From Streptomyces olivoverticillatus (GTDB lineage Bacteria; Actinomycetota; Actinomycetes; Streptomycetales; Streptomycetaceae): DNA of 64,000 nucleotides. Each line of letters opens with the position of its first letter. Positions within the stretch are counted from its first letter, which is position 1. Where the stretch lies: NCBI RefSeq assembly GCF_014203555.1, contig NZ_JACHJH010000005.1, forward strand, positions 350,225-414,224. The letters are read 5' to 3'. The notes beneath the pieces are model-generated. The model was given only the letters and a program-made list of their open reading frames with translations, made no database searches and was not told where the DNA came from. Both the position numbers and the translations under genes were made by a program. Below are positions 33,062 through 42,201 of the stretch, one piece after another.

Positions 33062-34918
33062 ATGTCACAGCCGCCCCAGCCGCCCCAGCCCCCGCAGGGG
33101 GTTCCTCCGGCCAAGCCGGGCGGCTTCGGATCGCCGCAGGAGCCGGCGCCCGGGTTCGGCGCACCGCCCGCCACGCCCCCGCAGGCCCAGCCCGGCTACG
33201 GCTATCCGCAGACCCCGCCCCCGCCGGCGGGTGCCCCGCAGACCCCGCCGCCCACGCAGGTCTCCCCGCAGCTGCCGCCCCCGCCGGCGGGCGCCCCGCA
33301 GACCCCGCCGCCCGGTGCCCCTCCCGGTGGCTACGGCTACCCGGCGCAGCCCGCCCCCGGTGGCTACGGCTACCCCGCGCAGCCGGGCCGCCCGGACATG
33401 CCCACCCAGGCCTTCGGCGCCCAGCCCCCGCAGCCCCCGCAGTACGGCGCGTACCCGACCCCGCCGATGTACCCCGGCGTGCCCGACGGCGCCCCGGCGG
33501 GCGGCGGCAAGGGCAAGCAGCGCATGATCGCCATCATCGGCGGCGCGGTCGCGCTGACCCTCGCCGTCGGCGGCGGCGTCTGGTACGCCACCTCCGGCAG
33601 CAAGGACGACACCCACAAGAACTCCGCCAAGGGCGGCGGCGGCCAGCAGGACGGTCCGGGCGGCGGCAACGAGAAGCCCAAGACCATCGACGGCAAGCTG
33701 CTCTTCAGCGTCGACCAGCCCAAGGCCGACGACCTGGTCGGCGTCAAGGGCATGTGGGCCACCGACCAGGTCTTCGCCAAGGTCGACATGTACAAGATCG
33801 ACGGCTTCGACCTGTCCGGCGGCAAGAAGTGGGAGATCCCGCTCGACGGCGAGGTCTGCTGGGCCTCCCATCGGGCCACGGCCGACGGCAAGACGGTCGT
33901 CCTGGTCAAGGCGGGCAAGCCCAGCTCCGACCAGAAGTACGGCGGCCCCTGCACCCAGGTCGTCGCGCTCGACCTGAACAGCGGCAAGAAGCTCTGGCAG
34001 AATTCCGCCAAGGCCGGTGACCAGGACATCCGCTTCGACGAGGTGACCATCGGCGGCACCACCATCGCGGCGGGCGGCACCAGCGGCGGCGCCGCCTGGT
34101 CGCTCGACGGCAAGGAGCTGTGGAAGCCCAAGCCGGGCGACGACTGCAAGGACGACGGCTACGCGGGCGGCTCCAAGCTCGTCGCGGTGCGCCGCTGCGG
34201 CGACTACGCGCGCCCCCTGATGCAGGTCCAGACCCTCGACCCGCAGTCGGGCGCGGTCAAGTCCGCCTACAAGGTGCCCGCGGGCCTGCAGTACGTGCAC
34301 GTGGCGTCCACCGACCCGCTGGTCATCGCGGTCGACGCGGGCGACTCCTCCGGCAGCTCCGCCTCCGACTTCCTGGCGATCGACGACAGCGCCAAGGACG
34401 GCAAGCTGCGCAGCAAGGTCTCCACGCAGAACGGCAAGTTCACGCCGAAGTGCCCGGCGACCGACGTCGAGGGCTGCACCAAGGTCGCCATCGACAAGGA
34501 CACCCTCTACCTGCCGACCGAGGAGCACCAGAGCGGCAATTCGCAGGAGGTCGGCCGCGTCAACGAGGTCGTCGGCTTCGACCTGGCCAGCGGCCAGTCC
34601 AAGGGCAAGGCGGAGGGCCAGCCGGGCTCCACGCTGACGCCGCTGTCGGTGGACAAGAACGGCTACGTCATCGGCTACCAGGCGGCCACCTACAAGGCGG
34701 GCGGCCAGGTCGTGCGGATCGACCCGAAGACGTACAAGACCGATGTGCTGCTGAAGAATCCGGCCTCCACGGCCGAGGCTGAGGGCTACCTGTCGCCCGA
34801 CAGCCACCAGGCCCTGTGGGTCCAGAACCGGCTCTTCCTCGGCAACGACTTCGCCGACAAGCCGCGTTCCTACAGCCTCGGCAAGGAGTACCTGGCGATG
34901 GTCTTCGGCGGGAGCTGA
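33062..34918 (+). CDS. Membrane-anchored PQQ/BamB-like beta-propeller protein
   Basis: This 618-residue protein begins with a Pro/Gly/Gln-rich cytoplasmic tail of about 145 residues with repeats such as PPPPAGAPQTPPP and GGYGYPAQP. One transmembrane helix follows (IAIIGGAVALTLAVGGGVWY, about 156-175), then an extracytoplasmic domain of about 430 residues. That domain looks like a WD40/PQQ propeller, for example VVALDLNSGKKLWQN, AAWSLDGKELWKP and VQTLDPQSGAVKSAY. Such proteins are common in Streptomyces, often beside a kinase gene; here it is alone. The ATG is eight bases after gaggaaa. No enzymatic function is implied; a scaffold or sensor is possible. Confidence 0.72.
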   Translation: MSQPPQPPQPPQGVPPAKPGGFGSPQEPAPGFGAPPATPPQAQPGYGYPQTPPPPAGAPQTPPPTQVSPQLPPPPAGAPQTPPPGAPPGGYGYPAQPAPGGYGYPAQPGRPDMPTQAFGAQPPQPPQYGAYPTPPMYPGVPDGAPAGGGKGKQRMIAIIGGAVALTLAVGGGVWYATSGSKDDTHKNSAKGGGGQQDGPGGGNEKPKTIDGKLLFSVDQPKADDLVGVKGMWATDQVFAKVDMYKIDGFDLSGGKKWEIPLDGEVCWASHRATADGKTVVLVKAGKPSSDQKYGGPCTQVVALDLNSGKKLWQNSAKAGDQDIRFDEVTIGGTTIAAGGTSGGAAWSLDGKELWKPKPGDDCKDDGYAGGSKLVAVRRCGDYARPLMQVQTLDPQSGAVKSAYKVPAGLQYVHVASTDPLVIAVDAGDSSGSSASDFLAIDDSAKDGKLRSKVSTQNGKFTPKCPATDVEGCTKVAIDKDTLYLPTEEHQSGNSQEVGRVNEVVGFDLASGQSKGKAEGQPGSTLTPLSVDKNGYVIGYQAATYKAGGQVVRIDPKTYKTDVLLKNPASTAEAEGYLSPDSHQALWVQNRLFLGNDFADKPRSYSLGKEYLAMVFGGS

Positions 34919-34944
34919 TACTGATCGTTTGAGGAGCGGCTCAC

Positions 34945-34966
34945 GCCGTATCCCTGCCGTATCCCT
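34945..34966 (+). repeat. 11-bp direct repeat, two copies
   Basis: GCCGTATCCCT occurs twice head to tail between the propeller gene and the LuxR gene. The 249-bp gap otherwise shows no gene. Confidence 0.5.
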
Positions 34967-35167
34967 GTCCGTCGCGCGTACATGCCTGAACGATCCGTTT
35001 CAGTCTCGAAGTACACGTGATTGGCAGGGATTTCGGCATTCCGGGGGACTTCTCACCGGTAAGGGGCGCGGAACGTCGAACAAGCGTGTAGCTTCCCGGG
35101 CAAGAGGGTGCCGGGGAGACGTGCGCGGGCGACAGTAGTCGGCGGCGGGCGACAGGGGGGAAGCGCA

Positions 35168-35884
35168 ATGGGCGTGCGGCTCATGGTGGTCGACGACCAC
35201 CGTCTGCTGGCCGAGGCGCTCGCTTCGGCGTTGAAGCTGCGCGGGCACCGGGTGCTGGCGGCGGCCGCGCCGAGTGCGGGCGCGGCCGAGCTGGTGGTGA
35301 GCCGGGCCCCCGAGGTGTGCCTGCTGGGCACGGCCGCGCCGGCCGAGCCGGGCGCCTTCGACCCGGTCGTGCGGATCAAGCGGGAGCGCCCGCAGGTCGC
35401 GGTGGTGGTGCTGGGCCCGGTGCCGAGCCCGCTGGGCATCGCGGCGGCCTTCGCCGCGGGCGCCTCCGGCTACGTCCGGCACAACGAGCGCATCGAGGGC
35501 GTCGAGCGGGCCATGATGAAGGCGCGCGCGGGCGAGGCCGCGGTCGACCCGCAGCTGCTGCAGGGCGCCTTTGCGGAGCTGCTCAACCCCGCCGCCCAGC
35601 CGGACGACGAGGGCGCGCGGCTGCTGCAGCTGCTGACCCCGCGCGAGGTCGAGGTGCTGGTGCGGGTAGCCGAGGGCGAGGACACCCGGCTGATCGCGGC
35701 GGGCATGGGGATAGCGCCGAGCACCGCCCGTACGCACGTCCAGCGCGTCCTGATGAAGCTCGGCGTGGGGTCCCGGCTGGAGGCGGCCGCGCTCGCGGCC
35801 CGTACGGGCCTGCTGGACCGGGCCGCGAGCGGTGTCGCGGCTAGTCCTGCGCGGGGGGCGGCGGGGGCGTCGGGCGGAGGATGA
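35168..35884 (+). CDS. LuxR-type orphan regulator with degenerate receiver domain
   Basis: This 238-residue protein has a response-regulator layout. Residues 1-120 form a receiver-like domain starting MGVRLMVVDDHRLLAEALAS, with the acidic pair D9-D10. The expected phosphoacceptor position is glycine (G54 in VCLLGTAAP), and the conserved Lys loop reads SGYVRHNE. The C-terminal LuxR HTH is intact: LTPREVEVLVRVAEGEDTRL, IAAGMGIAPSTARTHVQRVL and MKLGVGS. Phosphorylation-independent control is therefore likely. The ATG follows aggggggaagc. There is no kinase gene beside it. The 3' end overlaps the convergent small membrane protein gene by 44 bp. It lies on one side of the galactose region, with a related regulator on the other. 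Confidence 0.8.
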   Translation: MGVRLMVVDDHRLLAEALASALKLRGHRVLAAAAPSAGAAELVVSRAPEVCLLGTAAPAEPGAFDPVVRIKRERPQVAVVVLGPVPSPLGIAAAFAAGASGYVRHNERIEGVERAMMKARAGEAAVDPQLLQGAFAELLNPAAQPDDEGARLLQLLTPREVEVLVRVAEGEDTRLIAAGMGIAPSTARTHVQRVLMKLGVGSRLEAAALAARTGLLDRAASGVAASPARGAAGASGGG

Positions 35885-36122
35885 GCCACAGGAAGAAGAG
35901 CAGGCCGAGGGCGAGCATGCCCACGCCCGTCCAGAGGTTGAGGTTGATGCCCTGGGCCTTCTTGATGTCGGCGTCCGAGGCGGTGAGCCCGGCGATGGTG
36001 ACGACCAGCCCGTAGAGCGTGAACAGCCCGCCGATGATCCGCCGCACGTCGAAGAGGCGGGCGGCGGTGGCGGAGGCGCGTTCCAGTTCCTCGACCTCGT
36101 GCTGGTACTCATACTCGCTCAC
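35841..36122 (-). CDS. Small two-helix membrane protein
   Basis: This 93-residue protein has an N-terminal charged helix (SEYEYQHEVEELERASATAA) and two transmembrane segments, IGGLFTLYGLVVTIAGLTA and WTGVGMLALGLLFFLWLIL. It ends in a Pro-rich tail. It is 26 bp downstream of the sodium-solute symporter gene on the same strand and has the size and layout of accessory subunits or DUFs that accompany SSF transporters. Its last codons overlap the LuxR gene on the other strand. Confidence 0.75.
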   Translation of the reverse strand: MSEYEYQHEVEELERASATAARLFDVRRIIGGLFTLYGLVVTIAGLTASDADIKKAQGINLNLWTGVGMLALGLLFFLWLILRPTPPPPPAQD

Positions 36123-36148
36123 GACCGGCTCCTTACGGTGCTGAAGGG

Positions 36149-37825
36149 TTAGAGGGAGAAGGGGATGTAGCAGGCGGCGGCGAGGATCACGGCGCCCCAG
36201 CCGAGCAGCGCGGGGCTGCGGTACCAGGCGTCGTCGCCCTCCGCGGGCGGCTCGGCCATGCCGGGCGAGACGGTCCCGTAGACCAAACCGGCCAGTGACC
36301 CGGCGGGTTTGGGCGTGGTGAAGAGCGAGACCGCGCCCATCACCACGGCGCCGACCGCGAAGGCGACGATGGAGGAGACGAAGTTGGCGCCCTGGTCGGA
36401 GGGGATGGCGATGACGCCCTGCTTGTAGAACCAGAAGTAGTTGATCATCGCGGCGACCGTGCCGGTCAGCAGCCCCCAGAAGCCCGCGGCGGCCGTGGCG
36501 CGCTTCCAGAACATGCCGATGATGAAGACGCAGAACAGCGGGACGTTGAAGAACGAGAACAGCGTCTGCAGGTAGTTCATGATGTTGGAGAAGGAGGAGG
36601 CGATGAAGGCCGTCCCCATGCCGGCCACGACGCCGACGGCGGTGACCACCCGGCCGGTCCTCAGGTAGTAGGCGTCCTCGCGGTCGCGTTTGGCGTAGGC
36701 GGCCCAGATGTCATTGGTGAAGACCGTGTTGAAGGCCGAGACGTTGGCCGCCATGCCCGCCATGAACGCGGCCAGCAGCCCGGTGACGGCCACGCCCAGC
36801 ACGCCGTTGGGCAGCAGGTCGCGCATGAGCACCGGAATCGCGTCGTTGTAGCTGAGGCTGCTGCCGGGCTTGCCCAGGGCCGGCTCCATGACCGTGGCGA
36901 TCAGGCCGGGCACGACCACCACCAGCGGGATGAACATCTTGGGGAAGGCTGCGATGAGGGGCGTGCGGCGGGCGGCGCTGAGGTTCCTGGCGGACAGGGC
37001 GCGCTGCACCTCGGCGAAGTTGGTGGTCCAGTAGCCGAAGCTCATCACGAAGCCCAGGCCGAGCACGATGGTCAGCCAGTTGGCGCCCAGCGGGTTGGCG
37101 TGGCCGATGCCGGTGCCGCCCCAGGCACTGAGGAAGTCCTCGCCGTGCGTGGCGGTCAGGGAGTCGGACAGCCCGCCCCAGCCGCCCACCCGCTTGAGGC
37201 CGACGACCGTCAGCGGGATCAGCGCGGCCAGGATCACGAAGAACTGCAGCACCTCGTTGTAGATGGCCGAGGAGAGCCCGCCGAGCGTGATGTAGGCGAG
37301 GACGAAGAAGCCGGCGACGACGATCGCGACCCACTGCGGCCAGCCCAGCAGCGCCTGGAGCACGATCGCCATCGCGTAGAGGTTGACGCCCGCGATCAGC
37401 ACCGAGGACACGGCGAAGATGACGGACGACAGCAGGTGCGAGGCCGGCCCGAAGCGGTGCAGCAGGAACTCGGGGACGGAGCGGACCTTCGACCCGTAAT
37501 AGAACGGCATCATCACCAGGCCCAGGAAGACCATGGCCGGGATGGCGCCGATCCAGTACCAGTGCACGGTGTACGCGCCGTACTGGGCGCCGTTGGCCGC
37601 CATGCCCAGGATCTCGGTCGCGCCCAGATTGGCGGCGACGAAGGCGAGTCCGGTGACCCAGGCGGGCAGCGAGCGGCCGGAGAGGAAGAAGTCCAGGCTG
37701 GTGCGGACCGAGCGGCGGGCGGCGAAGCCGATGCCGAGGACCACGGCGAAGTAGACCGCCAGGATCGCGTAGTCGAGACCGTTGACCGGGAGCCGGAGCC
37801 CTTGGGCCAGGGAGTGGGCGGGCAT
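36149..37825 (-). CDS. Sodium:solute symporter (SSF/SGLT family), probably sugar
   Basis: This 558-residue transporter has about 14 helices. It begins with VNGLDYAILAVYFAVVLGIG, then RRSVRTSLDFFLSGRSLPAW and AANLGATEILGMAANGAQYG, an SGLT-like start. Other typical parts are YYGSKVRSVPEFLLHRFGP, YITLGGLSSAIYNEVLQFFV and AAFMAGMAANVSAFNTVFTN. SSF proteins import sugars and other solutes with sodium ions. It is divergent from galT-galE-galK, so galactose or a related sugar is the likely substrate, by context. The small membrane protein gene follows. The upstream region shares the repeated TGTGT sites with the gal operon. Confidence 0.85.
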   Translation of the reverse strand: MPAHSLAQGLRLPVNGLDYAILAVYFAVVLGIGFAARRSVRTSLDFFLSGRSLPAWVTGLAFVAANLGATEILGMAANGAQYGAYTVHWYWIGAIPAMVFLGLVMMPFYYGSKVRSVPEFLLHRFGPASHLLSSVIFAVSSVLIAGVNLYAMAIVLQALLGWPQWVAIVVAGFFVLAYITLGGLSSAIYNEVLQFFVILAALIPLTVVGLKRVGGWGGLSDSLTATHGEDFLSAWGGTGIGHANPLGANWLTIVLGLGFVMSFGYWTTNFAEVQRALSARNLSAARRTPLIAAFPKMFIPLVVVVPGLIATVMEPALGKPGSSLSYNDAIPVLMRDLLPNGVLGVAVTGLLAAFMAGMAANVSAFNTVFTNDIWAAYAKRDREDAYYLRTGRVVTAVGVVAGMGTAFIASSFSNIMNYLQTLFSFFNVPLFCVFIIGMFWKRATAAAGFWGLLTGTVAAMINYFWFYKQGVIAIPSDQGANFVSSIVAFAVGAVVMGAVSLFTTPKPAGSLAGLVYGTVSPGMAEPPAEGDDAWYRSPALLGWGAVILAAACYIPFSL

Positions 37826-37874
37826 GGGTCACCTCATCGTTCGATGTTGACCGGGCTGTTGAGTCATGATTCCT

Positions 37875-37906
37875 TGTGTTTGATCGTGTGTGAAGGTGTG
37901 TGATGT
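37875..37906. promoter_or_regulatory. Direct repeats in the gal/symporter divergent promoter region
   Basis: TGTGTTTGATCG, TGTGTGAAGG and TGTGTGATGT follow one another at 10-12 bp spacing, that is, on one helical face. They lie 48 bp before galT and are probable operator half-sites for galactose control of both transcription units. Confidence 0.5.
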
Positions 37907-37953
37907 GAGAAGGCGTTAAGTGCCGTGCCCGGCGTGGTGAGGAGAGGCCCCGC

Positions 37954-39000
37954 ATGAAGAAGACGGCGACCCGGCTGGCGGACGGCCGCGAGCTGGTCTA
38001 CTACGACTCCCGGGACGACGCCGTGCGCGACGCCGTCGACCGGCGCCCGCCGGCGCCGACCGTGACCACCGGCGAGATCCGCCGCGACGCCCTGCTCGGC
38101 GACAGCGTCGCCATCGCCTCGCACCGCCAGGACCGCACCTACCACCCGCCGCCCGACCAGTGCCCGCTGTGCCCCTCGCGGGCCGGGCGCCTCACCGAGA
38201 TCCCCGCCGCGGACTACGAGGTCGTGGTCTTCGAGAACCGCTTCCCCTCCCTCGCGGGCGACGCGGGCCGCTGCGAGGTCGTCTGCTTCACCGCCGATCA
38301 CAACGCCTCCTTCGCGGACCTGGGCGAGGACCGGGCGGCCCTGGTGCTGGCGGCGTGGACCGACCGGACGGCCGAACTGGCCGCGCTCCCCGCCGTCGAA
38401 CAGGTCTTCTGCTTCGAGAACCGGGGGAAGGAGATAGGCGTCACCCTCGGTCACCCGCACGGCCAGATTTACGCCTACCCGTTCGTCACACCGCGCACCG
38501 AACGCATGCTCGCCTCGGCCGCCGCGCACCGCGAGCGCACTGCCGGGCGCAACCTCTTCGACGACACCGTGGAGGCCGAGCGCACGGACGGCCGCCGCAT
38601 CGTCCTCGAAGGCGAGCACTGGACCGCCTTCGTGCCCTACGCCGCCCACTGGCCGTACGAGGTGCACCTCTACCCCCGGCGGCGGGTGCCCGACCTGCTC
38701 GCCCTGGACGACGCGGCCCGCACAGAGTTCCCACAGCTCTACCTGGAACTCTTGCGGCGCTTCGACCTGATCTTCGGCTCCGGCGAACCGCCCACCCCGT
38801 ACATCTCGGCCTGGCACCAGGCGCCCTTCCACCACCCCCACAGGAGTGAATTCGCCCTGCACCTCGAGCTCTTCACCGTCCGCCGTACTCCCGGAAAGCT
38901 GAAGTTCCTCGCCGGTTCCGAATCCGGCATGAGCGTGTTCATCAACGACGTGCCGCCCGAGGCCGCGGCCGCGCGACTGCGAGAGGTGGCGAGCGCATGA
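37954..39000 (+). CDS. galT: Galactose-1-phosphate uridylyltransferase
   Basis: This 348-residue Leloir enzyme swaps UMP between UDP-glucose and galactose-1-phosphate. The active-site HPHGQ is in TLGHPHGQIYAYPFVT (about residue 170). A zinc-site pair is CPLC (in DQCPLCPSRAGRL), and the last metal/substrate region is AWHQAPFHHPHRSEFALHLE. The ATG follows gagaggccccgc. The stop overlaps galE by four bases (ATGA), so the gal genes form one coupled operon. Confidence 0.95.
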   Translation: MKKTATRLADGRELVYYDSRDDAVRDAVDRRPPAPTVTTGEIRRDALLGDSVAIASHRQDRTYHPPPDQCPLCPSRAGRLTEIPAADYEVVVFENRFPSLAGDAGRCEVVCFTADHNASFADLGEDRAALVLAAWTDRTAELAALPAVEQVFCFENRGKEIGVTLGHPHGQIYAYPFVTPRTERMLASAAAHRERTAGRNLFDDTVEAERTDGRRIVLEGEHWTAFVPYAAHWPYEVHLYPRRRVPDLLALDDAARTEFPQLYLELLRRFDLIFGSGEPPTPYISAWHQAPFHHPHRSEFALHLELFTVRRTPGKLKFLAGSESGMSVFINDVPPEAAAARLREVASA

Positions 39001-39980
39001 CCAGCACCACGACGGGCGGTTCGTATCTGGTGACCGGCGGGGCGGGCTACGTAGGGAGCGTCGTGGCGGCGCACCTGCTGGCCGCCGGGCACGCCGTGAC
39101 CGTCCTGGACGACCTGTCCACCGGCCACCGCGACGCCGTGCCCGAGGGGGCGCGCTTCATCGAGGGCCGGGTGCAGGACGCGGCCCGTCACCTGGACGGC
39201 TCGTACGACGCCGTGCTGCACTTCGCAGCCTCCTCCCAGGTCGGCGAGTCCGTCGCGCACCCCGAGAAGTACTGGCGCAACAACGTGGGCGGCTCCCTCG
39301 AACTCCTCGCCGCGATGCGCGGGGCGGGCATCCGCAGGCTCGTCTTCTCCTCCACCGCCGCCGTCTACGGCGAGCCCGCGGCCGGTCCCCTCACCGAGGA
39401 CGCCCCGGCCGTGCCCACCAACCCCTACGGCGCCACCAAGCTGGCTGTCGACCACATGATCGGCGCCGAGTGCACGGCCCACGGCCTGGCCGCCGTCTCG
39501 CTGCGCTACTTCAACGTGGCGGGGGCGTACGGGCGGCACGGCGAGCGGCACGACCCCGAATCGCACCTGATCCCGCTCGTCCTCCAGGTCGCCCTCGGCG
39601 AGCGCGAGGCGGTCTCCGTCTTCGGCGACGACTACCCGACCCCGGACGGCACGTGCGTCCGCGACTACATCCACGTCGCCGACCTCGCCGAGGCCCATCT
39701 GCTCGCCCTCGGCGCCGCGCGCCCCGGCGAGCACCTGATCTGCAACCTCGGCAACGGCAACGGCTTCACCGTCCACGAGGTCATCGAGACCGCCCGCAAG
39801 GTCACCGGCCACGCGATCCCGCAGCTCGCCGCCGCCCGCAGGCCGGGCGACCCGGCCGTGCTGGTCGCCTCCGCCGAGCGGGCCCGCGCCGTCCTCGGCT
39901 GGCGGCCCACCCGGTGCGACCTCGCCGGAATCGTCGAAGACGCCTGGGAGTTCGCGCGGCGGGACCGGGGGCGCGGATGA
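38997..39980 (+). CDS. galE: UDP-glucose 4-epimerase
   Basis: This 327-residue extended SDR interconverts UDP-galactose and UDP-glucose. NAD binding is at YLVTGGAGYVGSVVAAHLLA (residues about 10-29). SSTAAVYGEP supplies the Ser/Thr of the triad, and PTNPYGATKLAVDHMI the YxxxK. GTCVRDYIHVADLAEAHLLA is the usual GalE motif. It overlaps galT and galK by four bases each. Confidence 0.95.
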   Translation: MTSTTTGGSYLVTGGAGYVGSVVAAHLLAAGHAVTVLDDLSTGHRDAVPEGARFIEGRVQDAARHLDGSYDAVLHFAASSQVGESVAHPEKYWRNNVGGSLELLAAMRGAGIRRLVFSSTAAVYGEPAAGPLTEDAPAVPTNPYGATKLAVDHMIGAECTAHGLAAVSLRYFNVAGAYGRHGERHDPESHLIPLVLQVALGEREAVSVFGDDYPTPDGTCVRDYIHVADLAEAHLLALGAARPGEHLICNLGNGNGFTVHEVIETARKVTGHAIPQLAAARRPGDPAVLVASAERARAVLGWRPTRCDLAGIVEDAWEFARRDRGRG

Positions 39981-41107
39981 GCGCCGCGGAGGCCGCGGCC
40001 GGCTTCGCGGCCGTCTACGGCACCGCCTGCGAGGGCGTGTGGGAGGCGCCCGGCCGGGTCAACCTCATCGGCGAGTACACCGACGTCAACGACGGCTTCG
40101 TGCTGCCGATGGCACTGCCGCACCGCACCCGGGTCGCGGCCGCCGCCCGCACGGACGGGCTGCTGCGCCTGCACTCCGCGGCCGCGCCCGGCACGGTGAG
40201 CGAGCTGGCGGTGGCCGACCTCGCACCGGGCGCGGTGCCGGGTTGGGCGGCGTACCCGGCGGGCGTGGTGTGGGCCCTGCGCGAGGCGGGGCACGACGTG
40301 TCCGGCGGCGCCGACCTGCACGTGGAGAGCGAGGTGCCGGTGGGGGCGGGCCTGTCCTCCTCGGCCGCACTGGAGGTCGCCACCGCCCTCGCGCTGGACG
40401 GGCTGTACGGGCTGGGGCCGGCCCGTCCGGAGCTCGCCCGGCTTGCACAGCGGGCCGAGAACGCCTTCGTCGGCGTCCCCTGCGGGATCATGGACCAGAT
40501 GGCGTCCGCCTGCTGCACCGAAGGCCATGTGCTGCACCTGGACACCCGCGACCTGTCGTGGCGGCAGATCCCCTTCGACCCCGCCGCCTGGGGCCTTCGG
40601 CTGCTGGTGGTCGACACGGGCGTCAAACATGAGGTGGGCGACGGCGAGTACGCGCGCAGGCGCGAGGGCTGCGAAGCGGCAGCGCGTGCGCTGGGCGTGC
40701 GCGCCCTGCGGGACATCGCGTACGAGGAGCTGGACGCCGCCCTGGCAAGGCTGCCCGGCCCCGGGGCGCGGGCGCTGGTGCGGCACGTGGTCGGTGAGAA
40801 CCACCGGGTCGAGCAGGTGGCGGCGCTGCTGGACGCGGGCGATCCACGGCTGGTCGGGCCGTTGCTGACGGCCGGGCACGCCTCGCTGCGGGACGACTTC
40901 GCGGTCTCGTGCGCCGAGTTGGACCTGGTGGTCGCGGCCGCCTGCGGGGCGGGCGCGCTGGGGGCCCGGATGACGGGCGCGGGCTTCGGGGGCTCGGCGG
41001 TCGTCCTGGCCGAGGAAGCGGACGCGGAGGCGGTGGAGAAGGCGGTGCCGGCCGCCTTCGAGGCCGCCGGGCTCCGGGCGCCGCGGATCTTCGCCGTGCC
41101 CGGCTGA
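39977..41107 (+). CDS. galK: Galactokinase
   Basis: This 376-residue GHMP kinase phosphorylates galactose at C1. The galactokinase signature is APGRVNLIGEYTDVNDGFVL (about residue 24), the ATP loop is VPVGAGLSSSAALEVATAL, and CGIMDQMASACCTEGHVLHL contains the catalytic Asp region. MTGAGFGGSAVVLAEE closes the ATP site near the C-terminus. The ATG overlaps the galE stop. About 290 bp without a gene separate it from the next regulator. Confidence 0.95.
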   Translation: MSAAEAAAGFAAVYGTACEGVWEAPGRVNLIGEYTDVNDGFVLPMALPHRTRVAAAARTDGLLRLHSAAAPGTVSELAVADLAPGAVPGWAAYPAGVVWALREAGHDVSGGADLHVESEVPVGAGLSSSAALEVATALALDGLYGLGPARPELARLAQRAENAFVGVPCGIMDQMASACCTEGHVLHLDTRDLSWRQIPFDPAAWGLRLLVVDTGVKHEVGDGEYARRREGCEAAARALGVRALRDIAYEELDAALARLPGPGARALVRHVVGENHRVEQVAALLDAGDPRLVGPLLTAGHASLRDDFAVSCAELDLVVAAACGAGALGARMTGAGFGGSAVVLAEEADAEAVEKAVPAAFEAAGLRAPRIFAVPG

Positions 41108-41400
41108 GACCGGTGGATCCGGACAACATCACGTCGTTTCCGGACCGTTCACCGCCTCAATACCGAACACAAAGCTCACCATAAACACCCGGGTCAGGCA
41201 GTTTTGCCAATCGCCTCCCGTTGTCCGGGCCCCGCCGTACGCTGATGCACAGTGCCGGTGGGGGCCGGCGCTGATCAGGGGGCGAGACAGGCAGGTACGA
41301 CGCCCGGGGCGGGGCGGTTGTCAGGGCACGGCGGCGGCCGTGCGCGCGTGGCGGCCCCAGGTTCGGGCGCCGTACCCGCACTGCCTCCGCCTACCGGGAC

Positions 41401-42201
41401 ATGGGGGTGGTTGTGGCACGTATTCGGGTATTGGTGGTCGACGACCACCGCATCTTCGCCGAGTCGCTCGCCGCCGCCCTCGCGGCCGAGCAGGACGTGG
41501 ACGTCTCGGCGGCCGGCAGCGGGCCGGCGGCGCTGCGCGCGGTGGAGCGTGCGGCGAGTGAAGGGCGGCGCTTCGACGTCCTGCTGATCGACGCCGATCT
41601 CGGCGCGGTCGGCTCGGACGTGGTGCACGTGCCGGGGCAGCTGCGCGCCCCGGGCCAGGACGGGCCCGCGGGCGGCGAGGGTGCCGTCGACGGGATCTCG
41701 CTGGTGGCGAGGGTGCGCGCAGGTCACCCGGCCGTCCGCACGGTGGTGCTCGCCGAGCGCGACGACCCGCGGCGGGCGGCGGCGGCGCTGCAGGCCGGAG
41801 CGGGCGGATGGGTCGCCAAGGACTGTTCGCTCTCGCGACTGCTGTCGGTCATACGAGGCGTGCTGAGGGATGAGACGCATCTGCCGCCCGCCCTGCTGAC
41901 CGGGGTGCTGCGGGAGCTGACGGCCGCGCGCAAGCACCGCACCGAGAGCGAGCGGCTGGTGGAGTCCCTGACGCCGCGTGAGCGCGAGGTGCTGCGCTGC
42001 ATGGTGGCCGGGCTGGGCCGCAAGGCCGTCGCCGAGCGCCTCTACCTCTCCCCGCACACCGTGCGCACCCACATGCAGAACGTGCTGGGGAAGCTCGGCG
42101 TGCACTCCACGCTGGCCGCCGTCGCGCTGGCCCGCCGGGCCGGGGTGGGGCCGGCGGACTTAGCCGGGGACGTTGTCGAACGGGGCGGTCAACTGGCGTA
42201 G
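41401..42201 (+). CDS. LuxR-type response regulator with receiver-domain insertion
   Basis: This 266-residue regulator has a receiver-like N-terminus, RIRVLVVDDHRIFAESLAAA, with a candidate phosphoacceptor D64 in FDVLLIDADLG. The conserved Lys is in GWVAKDCSLS. Between D64 and the next helix is an insertion of about 20 Gly/Pro-rich residues (GAVGSDVVHVPGQLRAPGQD onward) not usual for receivers. The C-terminal LuxR HTH is LTPREREVLRCMVAGLGRKA followed by VAERLYLSPHTVRTHMQNVL. No kinase gene is adjacent. The start is uncertain: ATG 41401 has a weak site, and GTG 41413 is also possible. Its last 42 bases overlap the convergent tamR-like gene. Confidence 0.78.
   Translation: MGVVVARIRVLVVDDHRIFAESLAAALAAEQDVDVSAAGSGPAALRAVERAASEGRRFDVLLIDADLGAVGSDVVHVPGQLRAPGQDGPAGGEGAVDGISLVARVRAGHPAVRTVVLAERDDPRRAAAALQAGAGGWVAKDCSLSRLLSVIRGVLRDETHLPPALLTGVLRELTAARKHRTESERLVESLTPREREVLRCMVAGLGRKAVAERLYLSPHTVRTHMQNVLGKLGVHSTLAAVALARRAGVGPADLAGDVVERGGQLA

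Noticed and set aside
33062..33500. Collagen-like or ice-binding protein based on Pro/Gly-rich repeats
   Set aside because: The repeats are only the cytoplasmic tail of a membrane-anchored propeller protein, a common streptomycete layout.
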